Source: Alistipes sp. (GTDB lineage Bacteria; Bacteroidota; Bacteroidia; Bacteroidales; Rikenellaceae). Taken from it: a stretch of 64,000 nucleotides of DNA. This document shows positions 1 through 9,142 of this stretch, piece by piece. Location: NCBI GenBank assembly GCA_017936685.1, contig JAGBFA010000015.1:62001-126000 (forward strand), in the 5' to 3' direction. Every line of letters begins with the position of its first letter. Positions within the stretch are counted from its first letter, which is position 1. The position numbers and the translations under genes are program-made. The notes below the pieces were generated by a model. That model searched no databases. It was not told the origin of the DNA and was given only the letters and a program-made list of their open reading frames with translations.

Positions 1-1
1 C

Positions 2-2491
2 GGCACCATCACCCTTCAGACCGACACCAAGATGCTCGAAGACGTGGTCATCACGCAGTCGATCGCCGTTCAGCGCAAGACTCCCGTGGCCGTGGCTTCG
101 GTCAATTTCGACTACATCGAGGAGAAGCTCGGCGGACAGGAGTTCCCCGAGGTGCTCAAATCGACTCCGGGTGTCTATGCTACCAAGCAGGGCGGCGGTT
201 ACGGAGACTCGCGTATCAACATGCGCGGTTTCGAGTCGGCCAACATCGCTGTGATGATCAACGGCGTGCCCATCAACGACATGGAGTGGGGCGGCGTATA
301 CTGGTCTAACTGGGCAGGTCTGTCGGAGGTGACCCGTTCAATGCAGACTCAGCGCGGTCTGGGTGCCTCGAAGATCTCGGCTCCCTCGGTCGGCGGTACG
401 ATCAACATCGTCACCAAGAGCCTCGATGCCAAGGCCGGCGGCTCGTTCTCTTACGGTATCGGCAACGACGGTGCCAACCAGATGACCTTCACCATCTCGT
501 CGGGCGTAACCGAAAACGGCTGGGCCGTAACGGTTCTCGGCGGCCACAAGTGGGGCAAGGGTTACATACAGGGCACCGACTACAACGCATGGAACTACTT
601 TGTCAACGTATCGAAGCGTATCGGCGACAACCACCAGCTCTCGCTGACTGCATTCGGAGCACCCCAGGAGCACTGGCAGCGCAGCAACTACGACGGTCTG
701 ACAATCGCAGGCTGGCAGCAGATGAAGCAGTACATGGGCGATGACAAGTCACCCTACCGCTACAACCCCACCTACGGTTTCGATAAGAACGGCCAGCGTC
801 GTACCTCGGCCTTCAACAAGTATCACAAGCCTCAGATCTCACTCAACCACCAGTGGCAGATCAACGATCACTCGTCGCTCTCGTCGGTGATCTACGCATC
901 TATCGCCAGCGGTTACGGTTACAGCGGCGACGGCACCTCGGAGTATTCGGGCAAGTGGTATGGTGCCAACAACGGTTCGCTCAGCATGGATTTCCGCAAT
1001 GAGGACGGTACGTTCAACTACGGAGCCATTCAGGACATCAACGCCGCCAGTGCCACGGGTTCGCAGATGATCATGGCCAAGTCGATCAACAACCACCAGT
1101 GGTACGGTCTTCTCTCGACCTACACCAACCAGCTCACCAGCAACTTGGAGCTGAGTGCCGGTATCGACCTGCGCTACTACGTGGGCGAGCATACCAAGAT
1201 CATCACCGACCTCTACGACGGTGCATATTACATCGACCGCTACCGTCGCAACGTACAGGTGCGCAACAACGCCATTGCAGCCGATAACAATTGGGTTTAC
1301 GCCAAATTGGGCGTAGGCGACAACATCTATCGCGACTACGACGGCCACGTATTGCAGGAGGGTCTGTTCGCTCAGTTGGAGTATTCGTCGGCACGCTGGA
1401 CGGCATTCGTATCGGGTTCGCTCTCTAACACGGGCTACTGGCGTTACGACCGCTTCTACTACGATGCCGATCACGCCAAGTCGGAGACTGTCAACTTCCT
1501 CGGCTACACGGTCAAGGGTGGTGTCAACTTCAACATCGACCGTTACAACAACGTATTCTTCAACATAGGTTACATCTCGCGTGCTCCCTTCTTCTCGGGC
1601 GGCGCATTCCTTAACTCGACCATCAGCAACGCCGTCAACAACGACGCCGTCAACGAAAAGATCTTCTCGGCCGAGGTCGGCTACGGCTTCAAGTCGAGCA
1701 AGTTCGCCTTGAATCTCAATGCTTACTATACGCTGTGGATGGATAAGACCATGACCGCTACGGGCAACGACTACCAGTACGAGCTGGACGGTGTCATGGT
1801 AACCGACCGTCCCAAGATCAACCTGCAAGGTGTCGATGCACGCCACATGGGTATCGAGCTCGACTTCGTGGCACAGCCCACCAAGTGGCTCGACATCAAC
1901 GGTATGTTGTCGTGGGGTGACTGGCAGTGGAACAGCAACGCCACCGGTCTGTGGTACAACGAGGCCGGACAGCCCATGGCCGACAGCAAGGGTACTATCG
2001 CAACTGCCAACGGCGTTACTGAGTGGACTCCCGAGATAGGTCAGGTGTACGGTGTATCGGAGGCTGATTTCAAACCTCACGCAAAGACGTCGATCAACCT
2101 CAAAGGTGTCAAGGTCGGCAACTCGGCCCAGACCACGGCTCTGATCGGTGCCACGTTCAAGCCTTTGAAGGGTATGCGCATAGGTATCGACTGGTCGGTA
2201 TTCGCACGCAACTATGCCGCCTACACCATCAGCAACCCGTCGATGAACGGTACTGCCGACTATACGACTCCTTGGGAGATTCCGTGGGGCAACCAGTTCG
2301 ATCTCAACATCAGCTACGGCTTCAAGGTGGGTTCGTGCAAGGCTACAATCTACGGCAACATCAACAACCTGTTCAACCAGGAGTACATTACCGACGCATA
2401 CGACGGTGCAACGCACAACTGGGACTCGGCTTACCGCGTATTCTACGCCTTCGGCCGCACCTTCTCGCTGCGTCTGAAACTCAATTTCTAA
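2..2491 (+). CDS. TonB-dependent outer-membrane receptor, 5' end outside window
   Basis: This is the C-terminal 829 or so residues of a TonB-dependent receptor. The reading frame is open to the first base of the window, so the ATG at 32 is an internal methionine and not the start; the signal peptide and any carboxypeptidase-like N-terminal domain lie upstream. The visible part opens with a plug domain (FPEVLKSTPGVY, then SRINMRGFESANIAVMING), followed by a long beta-barrel rich in aromatic and Asn/Gly strands. It ends in RLKLNF with a terminal Phe, as outer-membrane barrels do. The lipoprotein gene starts 33 bases downstream, and such pairs usually form one import unit. The substrate cannot be read from the sequence. 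There is no SusC-length N-terminal region or SusD partner in view, so I call it simply a TonB-dependent receptor. Confidence 0.93.
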   Translation, partial: GTITLQTDTKMLEDVVITQSIAVQRKTPVAVASVNFDYIEEKLGGQEFPEVLKSTPGVYATKQGGGYGDSRINMRGFESANIAVMINGVPINDMEWGGVYWSNWAGLSEVTRSMQTQRGLGASKISAPSVGGTINIVTKSLDAKAGGSFSYGIGNDGANQMTFTISSGVTENGWAVTVLGGHKWGKGYIQGTDYNAWNYFVNVSKRIGDNHQLSLTAFGAPQEHWQRSNYDGLTIAGWQQMKQYMGDDKSPYRYNPTYGFDKNGQRRTSAFNKYHKPQISLNHQWQINDHSSLSSVIYASIASGYGYSGDGTSEYSGKWYGANNGSLSMDFRNEDGTFNYGAIQDINAASATGSQMIMAKSINNHQWYGLLSTYTNQLTSNLELSAGIDLRYYVGEHTKIITDLYDGAYYIDRYRRNVQVRNNAIAADNNWVYAKLGVGDNIYRDYDGHVLQEGLFAQLEYSSARWTAFVSGSLSNTGYWRYDRFYYDADHAKSETVNFLGYTVKGGVNFNIDRYNNVFFNIGYISRAPFFSGGAFLNSTISNAVNNDAVNEKIFSAEVGYGFKSSKFALNLNAYYTLWMDKTMTATGNDYQYELDGVMVTDRPKINLQGVDARHMGIELDFVAQPTKWLDINGMLSWGDWQWNSNATGLWYNEAGQPMADSKGTIATANGVTEWTPEIGQVYGVSEADFKPHAKTSINLKGVKVGNSAQTTALIGATFKPLKGMRIGIDWSVFARNYAAYTISNPSMNGTADYTTPWEIPWGNQFDLNISYGFKVGSCKATIYGNINNLFNQEYITDAYDGATHNWDSAYRVFYAFGRTFSLRLKLNF

Positions 2492-2524
2492 TGTATGTCT
2501 AATCCTCAAATATCATTAGCGAAT

Positions 2525-5137
2525 ATGAAGATTAAAAATATTATAGCACTCGCGCTCATCGGAGGTTTCGCTCTTACGGGCTGCGACTACAACGGCGATA
2601 ACTTCGAGGGCTTGGACGAAAAGATCGAGCTGACCGACGTCCAGTCATTGGAGTACACGCTCACCGATGCCGACTACACCACGCTGACCGAAAAGGCAGC
2701 GAGCATATCGTCGGAGAATGCCAACAGACTGAAAGCCGTGGGCAAGGCCAAAGCATTCTCGGCCGAGAACCCCGCATCTGAGCTGATACCCTACTATCTG
2801 GCCTACACGAGCGGCCGCTTCCACACTCTGTCGAACGGTTCATCGATCAAGGTTACTTATAATAATAGCATCGACGCTCCGGCCATTCTCTCTGAGCTGG
2901 CCTCTGCCTCAGACTATATGCTCTCTACCGTCGACTACAAGACCATCTGGGGCAGCGAGACCGATTTCATATCGGCCGTTACACCCGCTACGGCGACCAA
3001 GCTCGTCAGCGTCATTCCCACAGACAAGCTGACTGAGGGCGACTATGTAGCCGTATCTTACAACTACTCGTCGAACGAGCCTATATTCGAGACGGGCGGA
3101 GGCGACGACCCCGTCGAGGAGGGCTACACGAGCGTATTGGGTTCGGCTGCTCTCGACGCAGCTGTCGAGGTTAAAGGCTATGTTTCGGCCGTATGTACGC
3201 AGGGTGTCGTGCTCACCGATAACACCGGTTCGATCCTCGTCTACAAGGCATCGGGTTACAGCGTCGGTGACGAGCTTACGGTTTCAGGCACCATTGCAGC
3301 CTACAACAAGGGCTTCCAGATCGCGGCATCTTCGGCATCGATCGAGAAGACCGGCACAACAGAGGTGGGCTACCCCACTCCCGTCGAGCTCGACGGCGCA
3401 GCGTTCGACAACATCTTGACCCGCAGCGACAACGAATATGCGAAGTTCGTCAAGGTCAAGGGTACGGTCACTGTCAGCGGCAACTACTACAACTTCTCGG
3501 TCGAGGGTGCCTCGACCGCAACGGGCAGCTTCTACGGCATCACCGACGAGCATAAGGCGAAGGTTGCCGACGGCCAGACCATCACACTCTACGGCTATCT
3601 GTCGTCGATCTCGTCTTCGGGCGGTGCACCCAAGTTCGTCAACATCATCGCTACGCACATCGACGAGACTCCGGCCATCGCCAACGGCTATACCTCGGTA
3701 CTCGGCTCGGCTGCACTCGATGAGGCTGTCGAGGTGAAGGGCTACGTTTCGGCCGTATGTACTCAGGGTATAATCCTTACCGACAACGGCGGTTCGGTAC
3801 TCGTCTACAAGGCATCGGGCTACAACGTAGGCGACGAATTGACCGTCAGCGGTACTATGGCGGCCTACAACAAGGGCTTCCAGATCGCAGCATCTTCGGC
3901 ATCGATCGAAAAGACCGGCACCACCACCGTCACCATGCCCTCGCCCCGAGTTCTCGACGGCGCAGCCATGGACGAGATATTGACCCGCGCCGACAACGAA
4001 TACGCACAGTATGTAGCCGTCACGGGCAACATAACCGTCAGCGGCAACTACTACAACTTCTCGGTCGAGGGTGCCTCGACTGCAACGGGCAGCTTCTACG
4101 GCATCACCGACGAACTGAAAGCCAAGGTGGCCGACGGTCAGACCATGACCATATACGGTTATCTGTCATCGATCTCGTCTTCGGGAGGTGCACCCAAGTT
4201 CGTCAACATCATCGCCACCGATGCCGTCGCAGCTTCGACCGCTTCGCGTCGTGCGGTAATGACATCGGCTATCGAGAAGCGTTACGCACTCTACAAGTGG
4301 GACGGCAGCAAGTTCACGGCAGCCGATGCGGCCGTGCTGCAACCCGCCGACTATACGGCTATGGGATCGACCTACGGCGATCTCACTGCTCCCGACGCAT
4401 ATCTGCCGGCATATCTGAAAACGACGTTCCCCTATGCTCAGGCCGACGACACGAAGAATGTCGTATATCGTCTGTCAGCCAACTCGACTACCGTATGGGC
4501 TGCCGACCAATACATCTTCGACGGTGCCGCATGGGTCAAGAACGCCAACATCGAGCAGGTAACCGATCAGTTCGTCCGTCAGGAGGGCAAATGGGTCTAC
4601 AACCCCTCGGTGGTAATCACGCTTACCCCCGGCAAGGGACAGGCTCTCTCTGCACAATATTTCCAGGCCATGACTGACTGGGTATGGGAGAACATCGACC
4701 TTAACATCGGTGCTGCCGCCGACAAGAAGGGTACGCACTTCGTCACCTCTTACGGCAACAACGAGTACTACACCGGCGCATCGGCCTACCAGGGCAACAT
4801 CGATCTGCGCCCCGGCTCGGCACGCAGCCAATACGGCGAGGAGTCGTATCAGGGCAGCGAGCTCGTCGAGGCAGGCTGCGCCTTCTCGGGCGACGGCTAC
4901 TCGTCTCTTACCGACGAGAAGGTCGTAGAGCTTATGACCAAGCGTATACAGTATGTCATGGGCAAGGTGCTTTCGAAGCTCCACCCCGATGCCAAGCCCG
5001 TCGACGGCATCGAGGTGACCTACACGGTCAACTTCGGTGTCTACGAAGGCTTCACCATTTCGAGCTGCACTCACCAGATCGTCTACAAGGTAGTCGGTCC
5101 GGCCGAGTTCGAGTTCGTGGAGATGAAAAAGCTCTAA
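2525..5137 (+). CDS. Surface lipoprotein with two tandem OB-like domains, partner of the TonB receptor
   Basis: The protein is about 870 residues. I start it at the ATG at 2525 because this gives a clean lipoprotein signal (MKIKNIIALALIGGFALTGC, acylated Cys20); the longer frame from 2495 puts ten residues before it. The residues after Cys20 (DYNGDNFEG) are acidic, which in Bacteroidetes often goes with export to the cell surface. Residues 200-387 and about 388-565 are near-identical copies of a beta-rich domain (VEVKGYVSAVCTQG, LVYKASGY, DELTVSGT) that resembles the OB-fold/DUF5689-type domains of secreted Bacteroidetes proteins. The N-terminal 180 residues and C-terminal 300 residues share a second style of domain (DYxxxT, FPYA, YRLS) and may bind ligand. 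It directly follows the receptor gene with no terminator between, so the two probably act together in uptake. The ligand is unknown. Confidence 0.8.
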   Translation: MKIKNIIALALIGGFALTGCDYNGDNFEGLDEKIELTDVQSLEYTLTDADYTTLTEKAASISSENANRLKAVGKAKAFSAENPASELIPYYLAYTSGRFHTLSNGSSIKVTYNNSIDAPAILSELASASDYMLSTVDYKTIWGSETDFISAVTPATATKLVSVIPTDKLTEGDYVAVSYNYSSNEPIFETGGGDDPVEEGYTSVLGSAALDAAVEVKGYVSAVCTQGVVLTDNTGSILVYKASGYSVGDELTVSGTIAAYNKGFQIAASSASIEKTGTTEVGYPTPVELDGAAFDNILTRSDNEYAKFVKVKGTVTVSGNYYNFSVEGASTATGSFYGITDEHKAKVADGQTITLYGYLSSISSSGGAPKFVNIIATHIDETPAIANGYTSVLGSAALDEAVEVKGYVSAVCTQGIILTDNGGSVLVYKASGYNVGDELTVSGTMAAYNKGFQIAASSASIEKTGTTTVTMPSPRVLDGAAMDEILTRADNEYAQYVAVTGNITVSGNYYNFSVEGASTATGSFYGITDELKAKVADGQTMTIYGYLSSISSSGGAPKFVNIIATDAVAASTASRRAVMTSAIEKRYALYKWDGSKFTAADAAVLQPADYTAMGSTYGDLTAPDAYLPAYLKTTFPYAQADDTKNVVYRLSANSTTVWAADQYIFDGAAWVKNANIEQVTDQFVRQEGKWVYNPSVVITLTPGKGQALSAQYFQAMTDWVWENIDLNIGAAADKKGTHFVTSYGNNEYYTGASAYQGNIDLRPGSARSQYGEESYQGSELVEAGCAFSGDGYSSLTDEKVVELMTKRIQYVMGKVLSKLHPDAKPVDGIEVTYTVNFGVYEGFTISSCTHQIVYKVVGPAEFEFVEMKKL
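3122..4219 (+). repeat. Intragenic tandem duplication, 564-bp period
   Basis: The segment from 3122 and the one from 3686 encode the same 188-residue domain inside the lipoprotein gene. Many third-codon positions differ at the start of the two copies while the amino acids hardly change. A later block (around 3475-3530 and 4040-4095) is almost identical at the base level. This pattern fits an old duplication with more recent local gene conversion. Confidence 0.9.
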
Positions 5138-5161
5138 CGATTGAATAGCACATTCATTCAT

Positions 5162-5192
5162 CGGGGTCGGCCTAACGGTCGGCCCCGTTTTT
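5162..5192 (+). terminator. Rho-independent terminator after the lipoprotein gene
   Basis: A GC-rich hairpin (CGGGGTCGGCC, loop TAAC, GGTCGGCCCCG) pairs with two G-T wobbles and is followed by five T residues. It lies 25 bases after the stop codon of the lipoprotein gene. Confidence 0.85.
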
Positions 5193-5317
5193 CATCTGCC
5201 GCCCGATCCGCTCGCACCGCAAGAAGATGCCCGGCCGTCAGACACTGACCGTCAGACGACGTGAACAATCCCGCACAAGTTTGCCTGTCAAGCAGAACAT
5301 CGTAAGATTTTTATTAG

Positions 5318-5325
5318 TATATTTG
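5318..5325 (+). promoter_or_regulatory. -7 box (TATATTTG) of ferritin promoter
   Basis: TATATTTG matches the Bacteroidetes -7 consensus TAnnTTTG and lies 39 bases before the ferritin ATG. No convincing TTTG -33 element is present at the usual 19-base spacing. The box also shows that translation cannot start at the upstream in-frame codon at 5227. Confidence 0.6.
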
Positions 5326-5364
5326 CCGTTGCAAACAGACAACGGTTTTATAAAACATAAAGTT

Positions 5365-5853
5365 ATGATAAGCAAAAAAATGCAGGAGGCAATCAATGCC
5401 CAGATCAATGCCGAGATGTGGTCGGCCTATCTCTATTTGGCAATGTCGATGGACGCTGCCGACAAGGGTTTCAAAGGCATATCGCACTGGTACAGACTTC
5501 AATTCGCCGAGGAGCAGCAGCACGCTTTGAAGTTCGCCGATTATCTCAACTCTCACTCGCTGCGCGTCGAGCTTGCGCCTATCGCCGAGGTACGCAGCTC
5601 ATGGGATACGCCCGAGGAGATGTTCGCACAGACCGTCGAGCACGAGCGCAACGTCACCAAGATGATCTACAACCTCTGCGACATCGCTACCGAGGAGCAC
5701 GACTACGCTACGATGAACATGCTCTCATGGTTCGTCAACGAGCAGGTCGAGGAGGAGCAGACGGCTCTCGACATACTCGAATCGCTGCGCAAGGTGGGCG
5801 ACAAGAAGGTCGGTCTCTACATGCTCGACAAGGAGCTGGGTGCACGCAAGTAA
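5365..5853 (+). CDS. ftnA: Ferritin (iron-storage, non-haem)
   Basis: This 162-residue protein is a typical bacterial ferritin (FtnA type), a four-helix bundle that assembles into a 24-subunit shell and oxidises and stores iron in the cytoplasm. The iron-site residues are visible: Glu in NAEMWSAYLYL, the EEQQHALK pair, and EEEQTALDIL towards the C-terminus. The start is the ATG at 5365 (MISKKMQEAINAQ), which follows the TATATTTG promoter box; the upstream extension in the same frame is untranslated leader. It is a single-gene transcript bounded by terminators on both sides. Redox or iron control is likely from family knowledge, but no operator is evident. Confidence 0.95.
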   Translation: MISKKMQEAINAQINAEMWSAYLYLAMSMDAADKGFKGISHWYRLQFAEEQQHALKFADYLNSHSLRVELAPIAEVRSSWDTPEEMFAQTVEHERNVTKMIYNLCDIATEEHDYATMNMLSWFVNEQVEEEQTALDILESLRKVGDKKVGLYMLDKELGARK

Positions 5854-5875
5854 TCCGCATACGACAGTAACATCG

Positions 5876-5905
5876 AGAGCGGCCGATTGCCTCGGCCGCT
5901 CTTTT
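5876..5905 (+). terminator. Rho-independent terminator after ferritin
   Basis: An 11-bp perfect stem (AGAGCGGCCGA and TCGGCCGCTCT) with a five-base loop is followed by TTTT, 23 bases after the ferritin stop. Confidence 0.85.
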
Positions 5906-5918
5906 CATTGCTTCTCCC

Positions 5919-5949
5919 TTCGCAGTTTACGCATATTTTCGTATCTTCG
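5919..5949 (+). promoter_or_regulatory. Promoter of the GH5 gene
   Basis: TTCG at 5919-5922 and TATCTTCG at 5942-5949 are each one base from the Bacteroidetes -33 (TTTG) and -7 (TAnnTTTG) elements and are separated by exactly 19 bases. The GH5 ATG follows 24 bases later. Confidence 0.55.
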
Positions 5950-5973
5950 CACAAACCTAAAAAATTATACTAC

Positions 5974-7227
5974 ATGAAACGCTTAGCATATATCATTGCG
6001 GCAGTCGTACTGCTTGCCTCGTGCGACTCCCGGCAAAGCAAAAGCACGGAGACCGATGCCGACCTGTTCGTGCGCATCGACGGAGTGGACCTGCGCCGCC
6101 CCGACGGCGAGAAACTCTTCATCAAGGGTACGAACCTCGGCAACTGGCTCAATCCCGAAGGCTACATGTTCGGATTCCGCCGCACCAATTCGCCTCACAT
6201 GATCGATCTGATGTTGCGGCAAGCCGTAGGTCCCGACTTCACCGACGCATTCTGGAAGAAGTTCAAAGACAACTACATCACCCGTGACGACATCAGACTG
6301 ATCGCATCGACCGGAGCCAACACCATACGTCTGCCGTTCAACTATCGTCTCTTCACCGATGAAGACTACATGGGCATGAAGTCGTCGCACGATGCCTTCG
6401 AGCGTATCGACCGATTGATCGAGTGGTGCCGCGAAGAGGGATTATACCTTATTCTCGACATGCACGATGCTCCGGGCGGACAGACAGGCGACAACATCGA
6501 CGACTCATACGGTTATCCGTGGCTGATGCAAAGCCAGGCCAGCCAGAAGCTCTATTGCGACATCTGGCGAAGCATAGCCGAGCACTATCGCAACGAGCCG
6601 GTCATTCTGGGCTACGAGCTGATGAACGAGCCGATAGCCCCCTACTTCGACAACATGGACGAGCTAAATGCCCAGTTGCGCGTGCTCTATCGTATGGGTG
6701 TGGAGGCTATCCGCGAGGTCGACACCAACCACATAATCCTGCTCGGCGGCGCGCAGTGGAACGGCAATTTCGAGCCGTTGGAGGATTGCAACTTCGACGA
6801 CAAGATCATGTACACATGCCATCGCTACGGCGGCGGCACCTCGGCCGATGCCATACGCTCGTTCATCGAGTTCCGCGACCGCACACAAAGACCGATGTAT
6901 ATGGGAGAGATCGGCCACAACACCTACGAGTGGATGGCTGAGTTCTGCCGCACGATGCAGGAGAACAACATCGGATACACCTTCTGGCCATACAAGAAGA
7001 TAGGTTCGTCGTCGTGGGTGGGCTTCACCGCCCCCGAAGGCTGGGAGACGATAGTCGCATTCTCGGAGGCCGAGCGCGGCTCATACCAGCAGATACGCGA
7101 AGCCCGTCCCGATCAGCAGCAGTCGCGCAAGGTACTGGACGAGCTGTTGGAGGCCGTCAAGTTGGAGAACTGCCACGTCGACGGGCAATATATAGAGGCC
7201 ATCGGCCTGACCGCTCCGCAAGAGTAA
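5974..7227 (+). CDS. Glycoside hydrolase family 5 lipoprotein
   Basis: A 417-residue lipoprotein of the GH5 cellulase superfamily, a retaining (beta/alpha)8-barrel enzyme that cleaves beta-linked glucans or related polysaccharides. The N-terminus MKRLAYIIAAVVLLASC is a lipobox with Cys17, which sets the start at 5974. Family motifs are in order: the entry strand (KGTNLGNWLNPEG), NTIRLPFNY, LILDMHDAPGGQ, the acid/base Glu219 in YELMNEP, and the nucleophile Glu312 in MGEIGHN. The long insert after the first strand is seen in exo-glucanase-like members. No SusC/D or other carbohydrate genes adjoin it, so it is a stand-alone enzyme; substrate specificity (beta-glucan, mannan or a glycoside) cannot be decided from sequence alone. 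Confidence 0.88.
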   Translation: MKRLAYIIAAVVLLASCDSRQSKSTETDADLFVRIDGVDLRRPDGEKLFIKGTNLGNWLNPEGYMFGFRRTNSPHMIDLMLRQAVGPDFTDAFWKKFKDNYITRDDIRLIASTGANTIRLPFNYRLFTDEDYMGMKSSHDAFERIDRLIEWCREEGLYLILDMHDAPGGQTGDNIDDSYGYPWLMQSQASQKLYCDIWRSIAEHYRNEPVILGYELMNEPIAPYFDNMDELNAQLRVLYRMGVEAIREVDTNHIILLGGAQWNGNFEPLEDCNFDDKIMYTCHRYGGGTSADAIRSFIEFRDRTQRPMYMGEIGHNTYEWMAEFCRTMQENNIGYTFWPYKKIGSSSWVGFTAPEGWETIVAFSEAERGSYQQIREARPDQQQSRKVLDELLEAVKLENCHVDGQYIEAIGLTAPQE

Positions 7228-7253
7228 CCGCAGCCTTGACGCGATACCACACG

Positions 7254-7289
7254 GAAAAGAGAAGCCGATTCAAATCGGCTTCTCTTTTT
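7254..7289. terminator. Bidirectional terminator between GH5 and doxX
   Basis: The inverted repeat AGAGAAGCCGAT and ATCGGCTTCTCT is followed by a T-run on the plus strand and by TTTT on the minus strand. It serves the convergent GH5 and DoxX genes. The last codons of the DoxX gene and its TGA stop (plus 7270-7272) lie inside the hairpin. Confidence 0.85.
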
Positions 7290-7713
7290 CGTATGCGCGG
7301 GCAATCATATAATCGATCGAAAAACGCCCTGCTCCGGCAATATACATCAGAACGAATATAGTCAGATATATTACGGCCGGTTCGCGCACGGCGAACGGGT
7401 CGCCGGCATGTGCAGCGAGTATCGCCACGCACATGGTGAAGATCATCGGTATGAGAGCCAGCCTGTACAACGCACCCACGATGAATCCCGCCGAGCACAG
7501 CACCTCGGCGAATATGTCGAGCACGAGCGATGCTCCGCTGCCCAACCCTATCGGATCGGGAAACGTCGACCACAAGGTATCGAACGAAGCCAGCTTCGTC
7601 AATCCGTGCCACATGAACATGCCGCCGAATATGACTCTTGCGGCCAGCAGCAGCCACGATTCCCGCGCGGACTCCGATCCGAGAGGGAACAAGAAACGAA
7701 ATATGCCATTCAT
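7270..7713 (-). CDS. DoxX family membrane protein
   Basis: A 147-residue inner-membrane protein with four predicted hydrophobic helices, typical of the DoxX/SURF4 family. The family hallmark near helix 1 is visible (LLLAARVIFGGMFMWHGLTKLASF), as is the GLGSGASLVLDIFAEVLCSAGFIVGAL segment. The exact function is not known for most members; some take part in thiosulfate or quinone metabolism or in redox stress complexes. It is transcribed alone on the minus strand, convergent with the GH5 gene. Its C-terminal residues (YEKEKPI) are encoded by the left half of the shared terminator hairpin. Confidence 0.88.
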   Translation of the reverse strand: MNGIFRFLFPLGSESARESWLLLAARVIFGGMFMWHGLTKLASFDTLWSTFPDPIGLGSGASLVLDIFAEVLCSAGFIVGALYRLALIPMIFTMCVAILAAHAGDPFAVREPAVIYLTIFVLMYIAGAGRFSIDYMIARAYEKEKPI

Positions 7714-7759
7714 AACATCATCTGCTTAAACACTCCGCCCTGAGCAAAACCGATACCAC

Positions 7760-7802
7760 AAATCCGCGCAACACTCGCCGCGACGATTCGGGGCGCGGAT
7801 TT
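7760..7802. other. 10-bp inverted repeat in the doxX / malic enzyme intergenic region
   Basis: AAATCCGCGC (7760-7769) and GCGCGGATTT (7793-7802) form a perfect inverted repeat with a 23-base loop, in the divergent region between doxX and the malic enzyme gene. It has no long T-run. It may be a regulatory or leader hairpin; no function can be assigned. Confidence 0.4.
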
Positions 7803-7837
7803 TGCATCATATCCCGCACAAGCAAATGATCCGAATC

Positions 7838-9139
7838 ATGGCAAGCGACAAAGAGACTATCTACGAAGAGGCATTGCGATACCATGCACTGCCCAGACCG
7901 GGGAAGATTGCCGTCTGCACGACCAAACCCTGCTCCACGCAGCACGACCTCGCACTGGCCTACTCGCCCGGCGTGGCCGCCGCCGCGCGCGCCATAGCCG
8001 ATGCCGGCGAAAACAGCTATCTCTATACGGCGCGCGGCAATCTGGTGGCAGTCATAAGCAACGGCACGGCCGTATTGGGATTGGGCGATATTGGTGCCGC
8101 GGCAGCCAAGCCGGTCATGGAGGGCAAATGTATGCTGTTCAAGGCAATGGCCGGTATCGACGCTTTCGACATCGAGATAGCCGCCTCCGATCCCGACACA
8201 TTCGTCGAATGCGTATGCCGCATGGCACCCACATTCGGCGGCATCAACCTCGAAGACATCAAGGCACCCGAGTGCTTCGAGATCGAGCGGCGGATCGTCG
8301 AGCGGCTCGACATACCTGTCATGCACGACGACCAGCACGGGACGGCCATCGTCTGCGCCGCCGCCATCATCAACGCCTGCCACCTGAGCGGCAAGCAGAT
8401 GGAGGATCTCCACATTGCGGCATTCGGCGCAGGAGCCGCCGCCATAGCCATCATGCGGCTGCTTACGAAACTGGGCATACGCCACGAGAACATCATATTG
8501 CGCGACCGCCGCGGCATAATCACCGTCGACCGTCCGGACCTCACACCCGAGAAACGCGAGTTCGCCACCACGCGTCATCTCTCCTCCGTCGACCGCATGC
8601 TGGACGGAGCCGACGTGTTCATCGGCGTGTCGAAAGCCGGATTGCTGTCGGCCGACATGCTGCGCGCCATGGCACCGTCGCCGCTGATAATGGCACTGGC
8701 CAATCCCGATCCGGAGATCACGCGCGACGAAGCCCTTGCCGCCCGCCCCGATGCCATATACGCCTCGGGACGCTCCGATGTACCCAATCAAGTCAACAAT
8801 CTGCTGGCATTTCCCTACATATTCCGCGGCGCGCTCGATACCCGGGCACGCTGCATCGACACCTCCATGAAAATAGCCGCCGCCGAAGCACTCGCCCTGT
8901 TGGCGCGCCGCGGCGACGAAGTGTCGGGCACAGTGTTCGACCACGATCATATCATACCCTCGCCCCTGGACAAACGGCTGCTCAGCGACATCACCGCGGC
9001 CGTCGTCGGTGCAGCCGTCGCATCGGGAGCCGCACGCATCGATCCGCGCATAAAAGGCCGACAGAAACACGCCGGCGGACAACCGGCCGAACCGGCTGCC
9101 GCATACGACCGTAATTCGGGTAATCTTATCCGTAAATAA
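7838..9139 (+). CDS. NAD(P)-dependent malic enzyme, short form
   Basis: A 433-residue malic enzyme (oxidative decarboxylation of malate to pyruvate). The N-terminal domain carries the catalytic Tyr motif (LALAYSPGVA), GNLVAVISNGTAVLGLGDIGA, the catalytic Lys in GKCMLFKAMAGIDAFDIEI, and the metal ligands in INLEDIKAPECFEIE and HDDQHGTAIV. The Rossmann part follows (AAFGAGAAAIAIMRLL), then IMALANPDPEI and SDVPNQVNN. It stops where many Gram-negative homologues continue into a 320-residue phosphotransacetylase-like domain, so this is the short form and not a truncated gene: the C-terminus is complete for the catalytic part. I start at ATG 7838 (MASDKETIYEEALRYH), although ATG 7826 is also possible. 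It stands alone in its neighbourhood. Confidence 0.9.
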   Translation: MASDKETIYEEALRYHALPRPGKIAVCTTKPCSTQHDLALAYSPGVAAAARAIADAGENSYLYTARGNLVAVISNGTAVLGLGDIGAAAAKPVMEGKCMLFKAMAGIDAFDIEIAASDPDTFVECVCRMAPTFGGINLEDIKAPECFEIERRIVERLDIPVMHDDQHGTAIVCAAAIINACHLSGKQMEDLHIAAFGAGAAAIAIMRLLTKLGIRHENIILRDRRGIITVDRPDLTPEKREFATTRHLSSVDRMLDGADVFIGVSKAGLLSADMLRAMAPSPLIMALANPDPEITRDEALAARPDAIYASGRSDVPNQVNNLLAFPYIFRGALDTRARCIDTSMKIAAAEALALLARRGDEVSGTVFDHDHIIPSPLDKRLLSDITAAVVGAAVASGAARIDPRIKGRQKHAGGQPAEPAAAYDRNSGNLIRK

Positions 9140-9142
9140 TAT

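Noticed and set aside
839..2509. A 556-codon open frame on the minus strand inside the TonB receptor gene
   Set aside because: The sense strand has a clear receptor with barrel motifs. The reverse frame is open because of the codon bias and shows no family motif; it is a shadow.
7838..9139. The malic enzyme as a truncated pseudogene
   Set aside because: The short form lacks the phosphotransacetylase-like domain, but the catalytic and cofactor motifs are complete, and no decayed downstream domain was seen before the next promoter.
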